From: Medakamo hakoo
Lineage: Eukaryota > Chlorophyta > Trebouxiophyceae > Coccomyxaceae
Direction of reading: 5' to 3'
NCBI GenBank assembly: GCA_026636295.1
Contig: CP089459.1
Location: forward strand, 310,001-374,000
Length of the DNA: 64,000 bases
Under the pieces are notes generated by a model. The model was not told the origin of the DNA and did no database searches. It saw nothing but the letters and a program-made list of their open reading frames with translations. The position numbers and the translations under genes were made by a program. Positions 49,050-59,606 of this stretch are shown here, in pieces; the stretch's first letter is position 1, and every line of letters starts with the position of its first letter.

Positions 49050-50667
49050 ATGCCGGCGGAGCCGCCGACCAAGGAGGAGGACGAGTCGCCCGTCATCGCC
49101 CTGGACGCGGACGACATCGCCCTGCTGAAGACGTACGGGCTGGGGCCGTACACGGCGTCCATCAAGGTGAGGAGGGGAGGGCATGCCGTTCGATCGAGGG
49201 TCCTGTTGTGGTGCCGCGTCGCCTTGCGTCCCGCCCTCCGCGCCTGGCCGTGGCCCGGCACGCGGCCCGCCACGCCCGGCGGACGTGCAGTGCACGGGAT
49301 TCTGGCCGAGCGGTGGTTGACGGCCGTAGCTTTTCAGCGCTGGTCGGCGTCATCCGAAAACAAAACCTCGCGCGCGCTGTCTCTCAACCTGCAACCACCC
49401 CCGTCCGCCCACCCCACCCCCCACCCCACACACCCAGGCCCTGGAGGCCGACCTCAAAAAACTGGCCAAGGCCGTCGACGACGTGTGCGGCATCCGCGAG
49501 TCCGACACGGGCCTGGCCCCGCCGTCCCGCTGGGACCTGGTCTCCGACAAGCAGGCCATGCAGGAGGAGCAGCCGCTGCAGGTCGCGCGGTGCACGAAAA
49601 TCATCGCGCCGCCCGCGCCGGACGACGGCCTGCCGCCCGGGCTCGGCGGCGGCCCGCCCGCGGCCGGCGCCCCGCCGGCCGGCGGGGAGGCCCGGTACGT
49701 CATCAACGTCAAGCAGATCGCCAAGTTTGTGGTGGGCCTGGGCGACCGCGTGTCGCCGACGGACGTGGAGGAGGGCATGCGCGTGGGCGTCGACCGCACG
49801 AAATACCAGATCCAGATCCCGCTGCCGCCGCGCATCGACCCGTCCGTGACCATGATGACGGTCGAGGAAAAGCCGGACCTGACCTACGCGGACATCGGCG
49901 GGTCCAAGGAGCAGATCGACAAGATGCGCGAGGTGGTGGAACTGCCGATGCTGCACCCCGAAAAGTTCGTCGCGCTCGGCATCGACCCGCCGAAAGGCGT
50001 GCTGTGCTACGGCCCGCCGGGGACGGGCAAGACGCTGCTGGCCCGCGCCGTCGCCAACCGCACGGACGCCTGCTTCATCCGCGTCATCGGGTCGGAGCTG
50101 GTGCAAAAGTACGTGGGCGAGGGCGCGCGCATGGTGCGCGAGCTCTTCTCCCTCGCGCGGTCCAAGAAAGCGTGCCTCGTCTTTTTCGACGAGGTCGACG
50201 CCATCGGCGGCGCCCGCTTCGACGACGGCGCCGGCGGCGACAACGAGGTCCAGCGCACCATGCTGGAGATCGTCAACCAGCTGGACGGCTTCGACGCACG
50301 CGGCAACGTCAAGGTGCTCATGGCCACCAACCGCCCCGACACGCTCGACCCGGCCCTCCTGCGCCCGGGCCGCCTGGACCGGCGCGTCGAGTTTGGGCTG
50401 CCCGACCTGGCGTCCCGCGCCCAGATCTTCCAGATCCACACCCGGCCCATGGCGTGCGAGCGCGACATCCGGTTCGAGCTGCTGGCCCGGCTGTGCCCCA
50501 ACTCCACGGGCGCGGACATCCGGTCCGTGTGCACGGAGGCGGGCATGTTTGCCATTCGCGCACGCCGCAAGACCGTGACGGAACAAGACTTTCTGGACGC
50601 CGTCACCAAAGTCATCAAGGGCTACCAGAAGTTTTCGGCGACGCCGACGTACCTGGTGTACAACTGA
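49050..50667 (+). CDS. RPT1: 26S proteasome regulatory subunit RPT1 (AAA ATPase)
   Basis: Exons are 49050-49166 and 49438-50667 (donor GTGAGG, acceptor ACCCAG, phase 0), giving 448 residues. The N-terminal helix ends [20 protein letters not shown], and [20 protein letters not shown] follows. The ISVD-like region is [20 protein letters not shown]. The ATPase has Walker A GPPGTGKT (about 230-237), Walker [38 protein letters not shown] and Arg-finger [13 protein letters not shown]. The C-terminus [12 protein letters not shown] is that of RPT1 and lacks the HbYX motif of RPT2, RPT3 and RPT5. RPT1 sits in the hexameric base that unfolds ubiquitinated substrates. Identification is firm. Confidence 0.96.
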
Positions 50668-50707
50668 GAGGAAGAGGCGGGGGAGGGGGAGGTACAGAGG
50701 GACGGGC

Positions 50708-50730
50708 GTGTGTGTGTGTGTGTGTGTGTT
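50708..50730. repeat. (GT)n microsatellite downstream of RPT1
   Basis: About eleven GT units lie 40 bases past the RPT1 stop codon, followed by a G-rich run, in the 3' region shared with the convergent gene. Confidence 0.8.
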
Positions 50731-50888
50731 TTGGGGGGAGGGGGGGGGGGTGGATGGAATGGGGAGCGCGTGTGTGTAGCGAGAACACAAAAAACCTTTC
50801 TGCCTGGAAAACACACACACGCACTCACACACCGCTACTCCTTCCGCCTGCCCCGCCCCTCCCCGCGCGCCTGAACCCCCACCCTCAC

Positions 50889-51485
50889 TCACACCGTGTA
50901 GCCGTTGTTGGGCGCGTCCAGGAGCGGCGAGCGCGGCGACCACTTGTACGGCGTGCCCGGCACGCACGGCCCGTTCTCCAGGGCCGGGTCGGGCGACGAC
51001 GGGTCGACCGCAGACACTTCCATGTGCAGCTTGTTGGTGCCGCCGACCAGCTGCCCGGCCCGGCGGCTGTCCCGGACCCAGTACCGGATGTCGTACACCC
51101 TCTCCGGCTTGGCGTGCGGGATGGACGGGCGCACGGGCGGCGACGCGGGCGCGTGCTTCCTGTACTCCGTCGCGACGGGCAGGTACGGCGCGAATTCTGG
51201 GGAGGACGCCACGCCGGTGATCTGGGGTTGGGCGGGGGCGGTCACGGGCACGGGCACGGGCGGGCGGGCGGGCGGGGGCGGGGCGCGTGAGGGTTGAGGG
51301 GATGGGTCAGGGTGTAGGGGGCCGGGGCCGCGCGCGCCGAATCGCGGCGCCGGTCGTCTCGGCGGGCGGCCACAGCGCGCCCACCACCCATCCCTCCCTC
51401 ACCCCACACAGCCTACCTTCCACGGCGACTTGATGCCCAGCCGGCTCAGGAAGCGGCCCAGGGCCGAGCCGGCCTTGTCCGCCAT
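50889..51485 (-). CDS. Small protein, putative mitochondrial complex I accessory subunit
   Basis: Exons are 51485-51417 and 51221-50889 (donor GTAGGC, acceptor CCCCAG, phase 0), giving 133 residues. The N-terminus MADKAGSALGRFLSRLGIKS is amphipathic. The body reads WKITGVASSPEFAPYLPVAT and RPSIPHAKPERVYDIRYWVR, followed by DSRRAG, then NKLHMEVSAVDPSS and GTPYKWSPRSPLLDAPNNGY. The block VYDIRYWVRDSRR recalls the YYCTRDGRRE segment of NDUFA7 (B14.5a), so a complex I accessory role is suggested, but this is weak pattern matching. There is no membrane segment. It is a compact, well-spliced gene, so coding status is more certain than function. Confidence 0.55.
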
Positions 51486-51895
51486 GGCGTTTTTTTGTGA
51501 AAGGAGGGCGACGGCGAGCGACGACCGAAAACGGACGCGAGGGCGCGGCCGGCGATCTGCTTTTCTCCTGGCGTGCCTGGTTCGTGCCTGAGGGCAGGGA
51601 GGTCTCGCTCCGTGCGCGTGCGTGTGGTGAGGGGGGCAGTAGGCGGAGTGTGTGCCCGCCGCAACCGCACAGAAAAGCGAAAGTGCGGCGGGCGCGGCCG
51701 TTGCCTGTTTCCACACTCCCATTTGTGCGTCAAAAAAACGCCCGGCACCAGGGGTGTGGGGCCAGGCGCACCCACACGCACACTCCACCCACACAGCGCA
51801 CGCACCCCAGCTGCGCCCGACCAAGAGCGACAGACCCCCAGGCTCCCGCGCCGCAAAGAAGGAAACGCCCCCCACCCCGCCTCCGCCTCCACATC
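51486..51895. promoter_or_regulatory. Divergent spacer between a small mitochondrial-type gene and ARL1
   Basis: The 410 bases between opposing start codons contain both promoters. Multiple short open frames here are low in complexity and disagree in frame. A CACACGCACACTCCACCCACACA stretch lies near 51772-51795. No TATA box is seen. Confidence 0.4.
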
Positions 51896-52586
51896 ATGGG
51901 CCTGTGGATGTCCCGCCTGCTCTCCCTGTTCGGGGACCGGGAGGCCCGCATCCTGGTCCTGGGCCTGGACAACGCGGGCAAGACGACCATTCTCTGTGAG
52001 TGGGGAGAGGGTGTTCAGGCGCGCCGTGTTTTCCTTTTTTTCCTCTTGCTTCGACGCGCCGGGCGCGCAACGCGACGCGACGCCCCTCACCCCGCCCCCG
52101 CTGTCCCCCCTCCTCAACGCCCCCCACAACGCACACACAGACCGCCTCCAGGTCGGCGAGGTCGTCTCCACCATCCCGACCATCGGCTTCAACGTGGAGA
52201 CCGTCTCGTACAAGAACATCAAGTTCCAGGTGTGGGACCTGGGTGGCCAGACGTCCATCCGCCCCTACTGGCGGTGTTACTACCCCAACACGCAGGCGGT
52301 CATCTACGTCGTCGACGCCGCGGACCCGGCCCGCCTGGCGACGGCGGCGGCGGAGTTCCACGCCATCCTGGAGGAGGACGAGCTCAAGGGCGCGGCCATC
52401 CTGGTGTACGCAAATAAACAAGACTTGCCGGGCGCGCTGGGCGACGCGGAAGTGGCGGAGGGGCTGGGCCTCCCCGCCATCAAAGCCCGGGACTGGGCCA
52501 TTTTCAAGGCGTCGGCGGTGAAGGGGGAGGGCCTGTTTGAGGGGCTGGACTGGTTGAGCGCCATACTGAAGGCCCGGCCACGGTGA
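51896..52586 (+). CDS. ARL1: ARL1-type ARF-like small GTPase
   Basis: Exons are 51896-51995 and 52141-52586 (donor GTGAGT, acceptor CACACAG, phase 1), giving 181 residues, the standard ARL1 length. Gly2 is available for N-myristoylation. The P-loop is [11 protein letters not shown] (23-33), switch I ends [11 protein letters not shown], switch II is [19 protein letters not shown], and NKQD with SAVKGEG completes the guanine-binding set. [20 protein letters not shown] is characteristic of ARL1 and not ARF1. ARL1 recruits GRIP-domain golgins to the trans-Golgi. A run of 19 G begins two bases after the stop codon. Identification is firm. Confidence 0.95.
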
Positions 52587-52944
52587 AGGGGGGGGGGGGG
52601 GGGGGGAGAAGGGAGGGGGGCGGCGCGGTCGTGGGTGGGAGGAGTGGGGGAGGGAGAGATCCATGGGATGGGGATGGAGAGAGGGGTGTGTTGTTGTTTT
52701 GTAGAACCGGGCGTTGAGAAAGAGTGTGTGGACCTTTGCCCCCGCCCCCTCTCCCCCGCCTCGCGCGCACTGAAGCGTGCTGTCCCGCGTGTCGTCGTCG
52801 TCGTTTTTTTGTTGCCTTTCGTCGGGCGCGGCTGTTTTCAACAAAACCGACCGCCCCGACCAACCCCCCACCCCTCACCCCCCAAACAGAAAAAAGCGCC
52901 ACCACCACTGCGATTTTTAAGACAGGAAGCCCTCCACCACCAAA
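52587..52944. other. Spacer between convergent ARL1 and eL36 genes, with G19 run
   Basis: These 358 bases hold both 3' ends. They begin with 19 consecutive G (52588-52606) followed by more G blocks to about 52660, on the ARL1 sense strand. No gene is seen. Confidence 0.65.
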
Positions 52945-53817
52945 TCACTTCTTGGCGGCCTGCTTGCGCAGGATGTCGGCGACTTCCGCGCGCTTGCGCA
53001 GGCCCCGAGAGTGCGTGCCGAGCTTGCGCTTGGCAAACTTGAGCGCGCGCTTGTCGCGGCCCGTCTTCAGGAGTTCGCCGATGCGCTTTTCGTAGGGCGC
53101 CAGGCCGGCGACCTCACGGATGATGGACCGGACGGCGGAGACGCGCTTGGACGCGCGCTGTTGTTGATGGATGGGTTGGGGAGGGAGGCAGTGTGTGAGC
53201 GCGCGGCGGCGCGGCGAGGAAAAGTCAGAAGCACCGAGTGCCCAGGGCGGGCTCGGTGGGCGCCAGGTCGCGCAGCGGCGCACGCCAGGCGGGGTAAAAC
53301 CTCACGCAGACGCTATCGCGATGGCATTCGCGAGTGCTGGCCGCCTGCAGGCGGCGGCGGTGGGACGGCTGTGACCGCACAGCCGCACTCCGATCGCACA
53401 GCGGCCGCCGCGTCGGCAATTCCGCCGTGCCGCGAGTAGGATCCTGCGACACGGACACGCGCTGCCCCTGCACGGCCATGTCCGACATCCGCGCGCTCCT
53501 GATCCGCGTCGCAGCGGGCCGAAGCAATGCGAGGCGGGCCCAGGACGGCGAGGAAAAGGCGGCACCACTCGGTGCGCGGCGGCCGTCGCCCCCAGCACCG
53601 CGGGCCCGCCCACACCTCCAACGCCCTCCTACCGCCCACCCGCCCGCCCATGCCCAGGCTTGCGTGTCCTGGCTACTTGGGCGGAGCGTCCAAACCCCCC
53701 AATGACCGCAAAAAAACGCACCCCCTTGCGGTTGGCCGGGCGCGGCGCCTGCTCGCGCTTGGTCACGACGTGCCCCTTTTTCAGGCCGACGGCAATGCCT
53801 TCTTTCGCTTCCACCAT
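52945..53817 (-). CDS. RPL36: Cytosolic 60S ribosomal protein eL36
   Basis: Exons are 53817-53722 and 53157-52945 (donor GTGCGT, acceptor CAACAG, phase 0), giving 102 residues. Exon 1 encodes [20 protein letters not shown]. Exon 2 encodes [20 protein letters not shown], then [36 protein letters not shown] and a Lys-rich end. This is the full eL36 pattern and length. The 564-base intron is the longest seen in the window. Identification is firm. Confidence 0.96.
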
Positions 53818-54008
53818 GGTTCTAAGTGTTTCCGGGGTGTGCGGAACAGGGGTGGTGTATTTGGAGGAATTCGGGTGTGACGGGTGGGTCCTGCGTTTTT
53901 TTTTTTTTCTGGCCGACTCTCTCTCCTCACCTCTCTCGCGCCCTCAAACCATTAATCCAGCGCCCGCTCCCCGCCCCCCCTCCGCCCACCCTCCGCCCCC
54001 ACACATAA
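53818..54008. promoter_or_regulatory. Divergent promoter of eL36 and ribose-5-phosphate isomerase
   Basis: The start codons are 191 bases apart. A T13 run at 53896-53908 and a CT-rich tract to about 53940 are the main features. Confidence 0.4.
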
Positions 54009-55296
54009 ATGGCCTCCCTCTCCCTGCGCGCGTCCCCACTCCGCGTCGCGCACCGCCGGGCTGCCACCATGTCCCCTCCCCGCGCCGCGCCCGCCACGAC
54101 GTCCGCCGCCCTGTCGCAGGACGAGCTGAAGAAACAGGCGGCGTGGCAGGCCGTCGACTACGTGAAGTCGGGCATGAAGCTGGGCTTGGGGACCGGGTCG
54201 ACGGCCGCCTTTGCCGTCGCCCGCATCGGCGAACTGATGAAGAGGTGCGAGCGTGGTGGACGCGGTGGGGCGGCGAAGGGGTGTGGGTGGTGGCCGGCTC
54301 GGCTAGGCCCGCGCGCCCCACTCCCTCCTCGTCGTGCGCTCACGCCCTCCCACCCCCTTCCCACCTCCACCCACACAGCGGCGAGCTGAAGGACATTGTG
54401 GCCGTGCCGACGTCGGTGGCGACGTACAACCAGGCCAAGGGTGAGCTGGGTGGAGAGAGGTTTTTGTGGCGCGCTCGATTGGAGAAGAGCGCGCGGCACT
54501 CGTGCGGCCGCGCGCGGGCCGTCGTGGGAGCGGCCGTCCATCCTTCATATCAGCGCACTGTTGCGACGGGCGACCCGCTGACATGATTAGCTCCGCAGAA
54601 AGGGCGGAATGTGGGAAGGAAAGCGCGCCTTTTGGGCCCGCTGGCGCCCTTCTCCTCCCCTCCTGACCCGCTCGCGGTCCGTCGGCGCTGCCTCTCGCCA
54701 CCCACCCTCTCCCCCACACCCCCACCACCCTGCTCACCACCCGCCAACCACACACACACCACACACCACACACGCGCACAGACCTGGGCATCCCCCTCGC
54801 CACGCTGGACACCGTCCCCCGCCTGGACCTGGCCATCGACGGCGCGGACGAGGTGGACCCGGAACTGAACCTGGTGAAAGGGCGCGGCGGCGCGCTGCTG
54901 CGCGAGAAGATGGTCGAGCTCGTGTCCGACAAGTTTGTGTGCATCGTGGACGAGTCCAAGCTGGTCGACGGCCTGGGCGGGTCCAAGGACGCCATGCCCG
55001 TCGAAATCACCCAGTTTTGCTGGGAGTTCAACCTGCGCCGCCTGGCACAGCTGCCGGAGCTGGAGGGGTGCGAGGCCAAGCTGCGCAAGAAGGCCGGCTC
55101 GGACGAGCCGTACGTGACGGACAACGGCAACTACATCGTCGACCTGTACTTCCAGACGCCCATCAAGGACGCGCGCGCGGCGGGCGCGGCCATCGCCGGC
55201 CTGTGCGGCGTCGTGGAGCACGGCTTATTCTTGGACATGGCGGACGTCGTCATCATCGCCGGCAAGGACGGCGTGCGCCAGCAGGCCAAAAAGTGA
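54009..55296 (+). CDS. RPI: Ribose-5-phosphate isomerase A, probably chloroplast
   Basis: Exons are 54009-54244, 54379-54440 and 54782-55296 (donors GTGCGA and GTGAGC, acceptors CACACAG and GCACAG), giving 270 residues. The first ~35 residues are Arg/Ser/Ala-rich, like a transit peptide. The enzyme has QAVDYVKSGMKLGLGTGSTA, VPTSVATYNQAKDLGIPLAT, the active-site DGADEVDPELNLVKGRGGAL, LREKMVE, FVCIVDESKLVDGLG and PVEITQFCWEF. The active-site Asp, Glu and Lys of RpiA are in place. It interconverts ribose 5-phosphate and ribulose 5-phosphate in the Calvin cycle and pentose phosphate pathway. C-terminal GVVEHGLFLDMADVVIIAG is typical. Identification is firm; plastid location is inferred. Confidence 0.95.
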
Positions 55297-55506
55297 GGGT
55301 TTCATTGGCGGAAAGAGGCCGTCACACACGCCGCACCGGGGTGTGGGGTGTGCGCGCGCGCGTGCGCGAAGCAAGCGGGCGTGTCCGTGTAACGAGGCCC
55401 TTCGTTTTTTTTCGTCGTCGTGTGAGTTTGCAGGCCGCGGGGTCGGGTTTTGTGCGACACTCGTAAGATAGGCAGACGGTTTCGGCGCCCCCCTCCGCGC
55501 AAACAA

Positions 55507-56543
55507 ATGCCGCCCGCCGCCCACTCCAGCCTGAACCGGGCGTCCCTGAGGGTCGCATCAACCCGTTCGACACGCCGGTCAATCGCGGCCGTGCGTGCGG
55601 CAGCGTCCGCAGGCCAAGACGCAGATGCTGCTGCGGCCGCGCCGCCGCCGGCGCCGCCGACGCGCCGCTCCCTCCTCGCCGCGACGGCGGGCCTCGCCCT
55701 TGCCGCCGGCTTAGCCCCACGCCGTGTGGACGCGTTCATTGAAGCGCCGCCAGGTGCGTTGGAAGCCGTCGCGCTCTTCCTCGCGCGCGCGCAGTCCCTC
55801 CTCCTCCAATCGGCTGCCCCAACCTAGCCAAAATGCCTCACCCTCCCTCTCCTCTCACCATCCCCCACACTCAAACTCAGGCTTCCGCCTCCACGAAGAC
55901 CGCCTGGACGGCTACTACTTTTTCTACCCGGACACCTGGCTGCCCGTGACGGTGAGGATAAACTGGAACGGGAGAGGAATGCTTGCCCACCCACAAAAAA
56001 AGAAACGCGCTCTCTCTCTCACGACACAAAACAACCACACTCGCACACCCACACACACAGACCTCTGGCAACGACGCGTTTTACCGGTCCCCACGCGACG
56101 TCGACGAAAACCTGTTTGTCAACGTCTCCTCCCCTTCCTCCTCTCGGTACGCCTCCGTTGCAGACCTGGGCAGCCCGGAAGACGCGGCCAAAGCCCTCCT
56201 GAAAACGTACACGGCGGAACTGATGTCGACCCGCCTGGGCGTGAAGCGCGACGGGTCGGTCGTCTCCGCCTCGCAACGCACGGGCCCGGACGGGCGCCTG
56301 TACTACGACATCACTTTGCGGCAACGCTCCGTCGCGTCCCGCCAGCAGCTGGCTGTTTCAGGCGCGGACGTGACGGCCGGCCTGGAAGTGGAGTGGGAGC
56401 GGATTTACCGGGCTGTGTTGGGCGTCGCGAACAAGCGCCTGTACGAATTCCGGCTGCAGGCGCCGGCCGCGGCTTGGGAGGTGGAGGAGGCCGGGTTGGA
56501 GGGCATTGCGTCTAGCTTCAGGTGCAAGACGGTGGACGTGTAA
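55507..56543 (+). CDS. PsbP-domain thylakoid lumen protein
   Basis: Exons are 55507-55753, 55881-55951 and 56061-56543 (donors GTGCGT and GTGAGG, acceptors CTCAG and CACACAG), giving 266 residues. The N-terminus is bipartite. An Arg/Ser-rich stromal part is followed by TRRSLLAATAGLALAAGLAP, a twin-Arg thylakoid signal, with RRVDAF as the likely cleavage region. The mature part has DRLDGYYFFYPDTWLPVT, FYRSPRDVDENLFVNVSSPS, VADLGSPEDAAKALL and YYDITLRQRS, then ANKRLYEFRLQAP. This matches PsbP-like (PPL) and PsbP-domain (PPD) proteins, not canonical PsbP. Such lumen proteins assist photosystem assembly or NDH function; which member it is stays open. Confidence 0.88.
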
Positions 56544-56964
56544 AAAAGCGAGAGCGCGTGGAAGCCGTCTTTGTTTTCGCACAAGGCGCGCAGGTCGAGA
56601 GAGAGTTGTGTCGGTTCGCAACAGACCACCAACTCAAGACGAGGCGGCGCGGCCGCACACAGAAAACGCCTGCCGCCGTCGTGGGACGCCCGCATTCGTG
56701 CCGGCCATTGTGCATACGCAGTGTCACACGCCTGAAGCGCCCACGCGGCTGCTGAGCGCGCTTGCCAGGTAGGTCGGTGGGGGTGGGCGCGGCGACCAAA
56801 AAAAAGACGCGCCGATTCCTGCGCCCGCCCGCTTCGACCTGCCGCCGCCCCTCTCGCCGCCCCTCTCTCTTTTTTCTCAGGCCCCGTCCATCCATCCACT
56901 CCCTCAAACACAGGTCGCAAACTCAGGCGGGACAGGCTCCTCCCCCAAACACACGCACCAAACC
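56544..56964. other. Spacer between the PsbP-domain and ZNF598-like genes
   Basis: These 421 bases hold the 3' end of the PsbP-like transcript and the ZNF598 promoter. A pyrimidine-rich block lies at 56830-56880. Minus-strand open frames cover it but look like GC-driven shadows. No gene is supported. Confidence 0.5.
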
Positions 56965-59431
56965 ATGGCCGCCCTCGCAGAGGACGACCACTGCGCCATC
57001 TGCGCCGATTCGCTGGCCTGGGTCGCGTACGGGCGGTGCGGCCACCGCGAAGCCTGCTCGAAGTGCGTGCTGCGCATGCGGGCCGTCCTGCGGGATGAGC
57101 GCTGCCCCATTTGCCAGCAGCCGTGTGATGCGGTGGTCGTCACCCGGGCGGCGGGGGCGTACACGCGGGTTCTGCCGCCGGAGGCGTTTGACGGGCTCAA
57201 GGTGAGAGGGACGAGAGGCGGAGGGAGGGGGGTTGCATGGATGGGGACGGGACAGTGAGTCGCCTTGCTTTTTCTCTCCCTGCGCACGCGCTCACCCTGC
57301 CTTCCACCCGACGCAGGCCCAGGCCAAGGCCGGCGCCTTACACCGCCTGGGCGGCGGCACGGGCGCGTACTTTGAGGATGCGGCCCACTTTGCGGAGATG
57401 CGGGCCCTGACGTCGTTCACGCACCCGGCCCTGGCCGGGTGGGACCCGGCCGGCGGCCCCGACGGCCGGGGCGGGCCGGCGCCCGACCCGTCCTCCCCGC
57501 CGCCGCGCTTCCCGGACCTGAAGTCTCTGGAAGCCGCGCTGGCGTCCGCCCGCGGCCTGCGCCTGTGCGCGATCTGCGTGGCGGGGCGCAAAGTCTTTGT
57601 GTCTGAGCAGGTCACGTACACCAAGGCGGGCCTGGCGGCGCACGTGTCCAGCGGCGACCGGGACGGGCCCCTGGCCGACTCCTCGTTCGCCGGCCACCCG
57701 GCCTGCCGCTTCTGCCGGGGCGCCCGGTTTTACGGGGAGTCCGAGCTGTACACGCACATGCAGACGGCGCACGAGCACTGCTTCCTGTGCCGGCGCGCGC
57801 GCCCGTCCGAACACGTCTACTACCGGGACTACGCCGACTTGGACCGCCACTTCACCTCGTCGCACCACGCGTGCCGGGAGCCGGCGTGCGTGGAGCGGCG
57901 GTTCGTCGTGTTTGGCACCGCCGCCGAGCTGGGCAAGCACACGGCGACGGAGCATGGCGAGGGGTTGAGCAAGGCAGCGCGGCGGGCGGCGCTGACGATC
58001 GAAATCGACCGCCCGCGGTACGGGGCGGGGGCGGGGGCGGCGGGCGGCGGGGGCGGCCGGTCCACGGGCTTGGGTGGGTCGGCTGCAGCGCTGCGCGCGG
58101 CTCGGGCGGCCGGCTCGCGCGGCGAGCTCGCGGACGCGCCGCCGGAGGCGGCCCAGGCGGTCGCCCCCCCGCCCCGCCCGCCCTCGCCCCCGCGCCCGGA
58201 AGACTTTCCCGCCGCGCTCGGCGGCGGGGGTGGCGGCCCGTCCTCTTCCACCGCCGGCCGTGTGACGGCCGCGGGCGTCCTGGCGGCCCGCCAGGCTGGC
58301 GTCATCCGGTCGGCCCGGTGGGCGGCGGCGGCGGGCGGGTCGCGCAGTGGCGGCGGCGGCGGCGGTGGGTTGGCCGCGGACGAGTTTCCCGCGCTCGGCG
58401 GCGGGTCCAAAAAGCCTGGCGGCGGTAAAAAGGGCAAGGCAGCGTCGGCGGCGGCGGCGGGTCCGTCGTCGTCCGCCGTCAGTCGCCCCGTCTTTCCCGG
58501 CCTGGGCGGCGTGCGAGCCGCCCTGCCGGCCGGCGAAGCCTTCCCTGCCCTGGGTGGCGGCGGCCGCGGGGGCGGGGGCCGGCCTGCCCAGGCCGCCGCC
58601 CCGCCGCCGCCGCCGCCCGCCCGCCAGGCGGCGCCGGCGGTCGACTTTCCCTCCCTGGGCGTGGCAAATGGGTCTGGCCGCGGCCCGCCGGCCGCCGCCG
58701 CGCCTCCGCCCTCGTCCACCTCCTCCACACCCCCTCCCGTCTCGCCCGCGCTCGCCGCGGCCAACAAGGCCCTGCTGGCCCGCGTCCGCGGCCGCCTGTC
58801 CGACGCGGACTTGGCGGCCTTCCGGGAGCAGGCGGGGCGGTACGCACGGCGCGAAGGCCCGCCCAGCGCCTACTTTGCGACGCTCACCCGCCTGGGCTTG
58901 GGCGGCCTCGCACCCGAGATGGCGTCCCTGCTGCCCGATCCGTCCCTGCGCGCCGGGCTGATGGACGCCTGGGCGGCGGCCGCGCGATCTGCGGCGCCCG
59001 GCCGGCCCGGGTACGCGGCCCCTGGAGCCGTGGCGGCGGCGCGGGCCCGTCCGGCCGCGTGGGCGTGCGACCGGTGCGGTGGGCTCAACGGCCCCACCGA
59101 CAAAAAGTGCGCGGCCGTGGGCGGGTGCAGCAGTGGAGGGGGCAGCGCCGGAGCGGAGCCGGGCGCTGGCGCTGTTGGGCAGCAGCAGCAGCAGCAGCAG
59201 CAGCAGCCGGCGCGGCCGCAGCCGCCGCCGCCTCCGCCCCAGCAGCCTGGCGGCCGCAAGAAAAAGGGCGTGTCGTTGCAGCTGTCTGGGCGGGACCCGG
59301 CCGCGGCCGCGGCGTTGTTGGGTGGGCGGGCGGGCAGCGGGGGTGCGAGCGGGTCGGCCGACCCGCGCGGCGGCGTGCGGCCGGGCAACGCGTGGACGCA
59401 GCCCCAGCGGCGCAGAGACTTGTTAAAGTGA
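56965..59431 (+). CDS. ZNF598/HEL2-type RING and C2H2 E3 ubiquitin ligase
   Basis: Exons are 56965-57201 and 57317-59431 (donor GTGAGA, acceptor ACGCAG, phase 0), giving 783 residues. The RING (about 10-52) reads CAICADSLAWVAYGRCGHRE, then ACSKCVLRMRAVLRDERCPI. After GALHRLGGGTGAYFEDAAHF come C2H2 fingers: CRFCRGARFYGESELYTHMQ, HEHCFLCRR, DLDRHFTSSHHACREPACVE, ending HTATEH. FPALGGG motifs recur in the Gly/Ala/Pro-rich second half. A late zinc-binding block with WACDRCGGLNGPTDKKC resembles a RanBP2-type finger. ZNF598/HEL2 ubiquitinates small-subunit proteins on collided ribosomes. A run of nine CAG codons (59180-59206) encodes polyglutamine. Identification is firm from the RING and fingers. 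Confidence 0.9.
59180..59206 (+). repeat. (CAG)9 polyglutamine tract in ZNF598-like gene
   Basis: Nine in-frame CAG codons follow a Gly codon and are followed by Pro-rich sequence. The repeat is pure, so length polymorphism between isolates is likely. Confidence 0.9.
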
Positions 59432-59606
59432 AAATGGTTTGCCTGTCGTCTCCTGGCCCAACGATGCCGGCCTGGGCGCCGTGTAGCAGCACACACTTCA
59501 AAACGCATCTGTGTTCCGCCCGCTGCCAGACACGGCCGGCGCGATTCGATTTCCCCCCACCTCCCACACCAGCGACTGCGCACGTCCTCCGTGCTCTCAA
59601 CGCACC

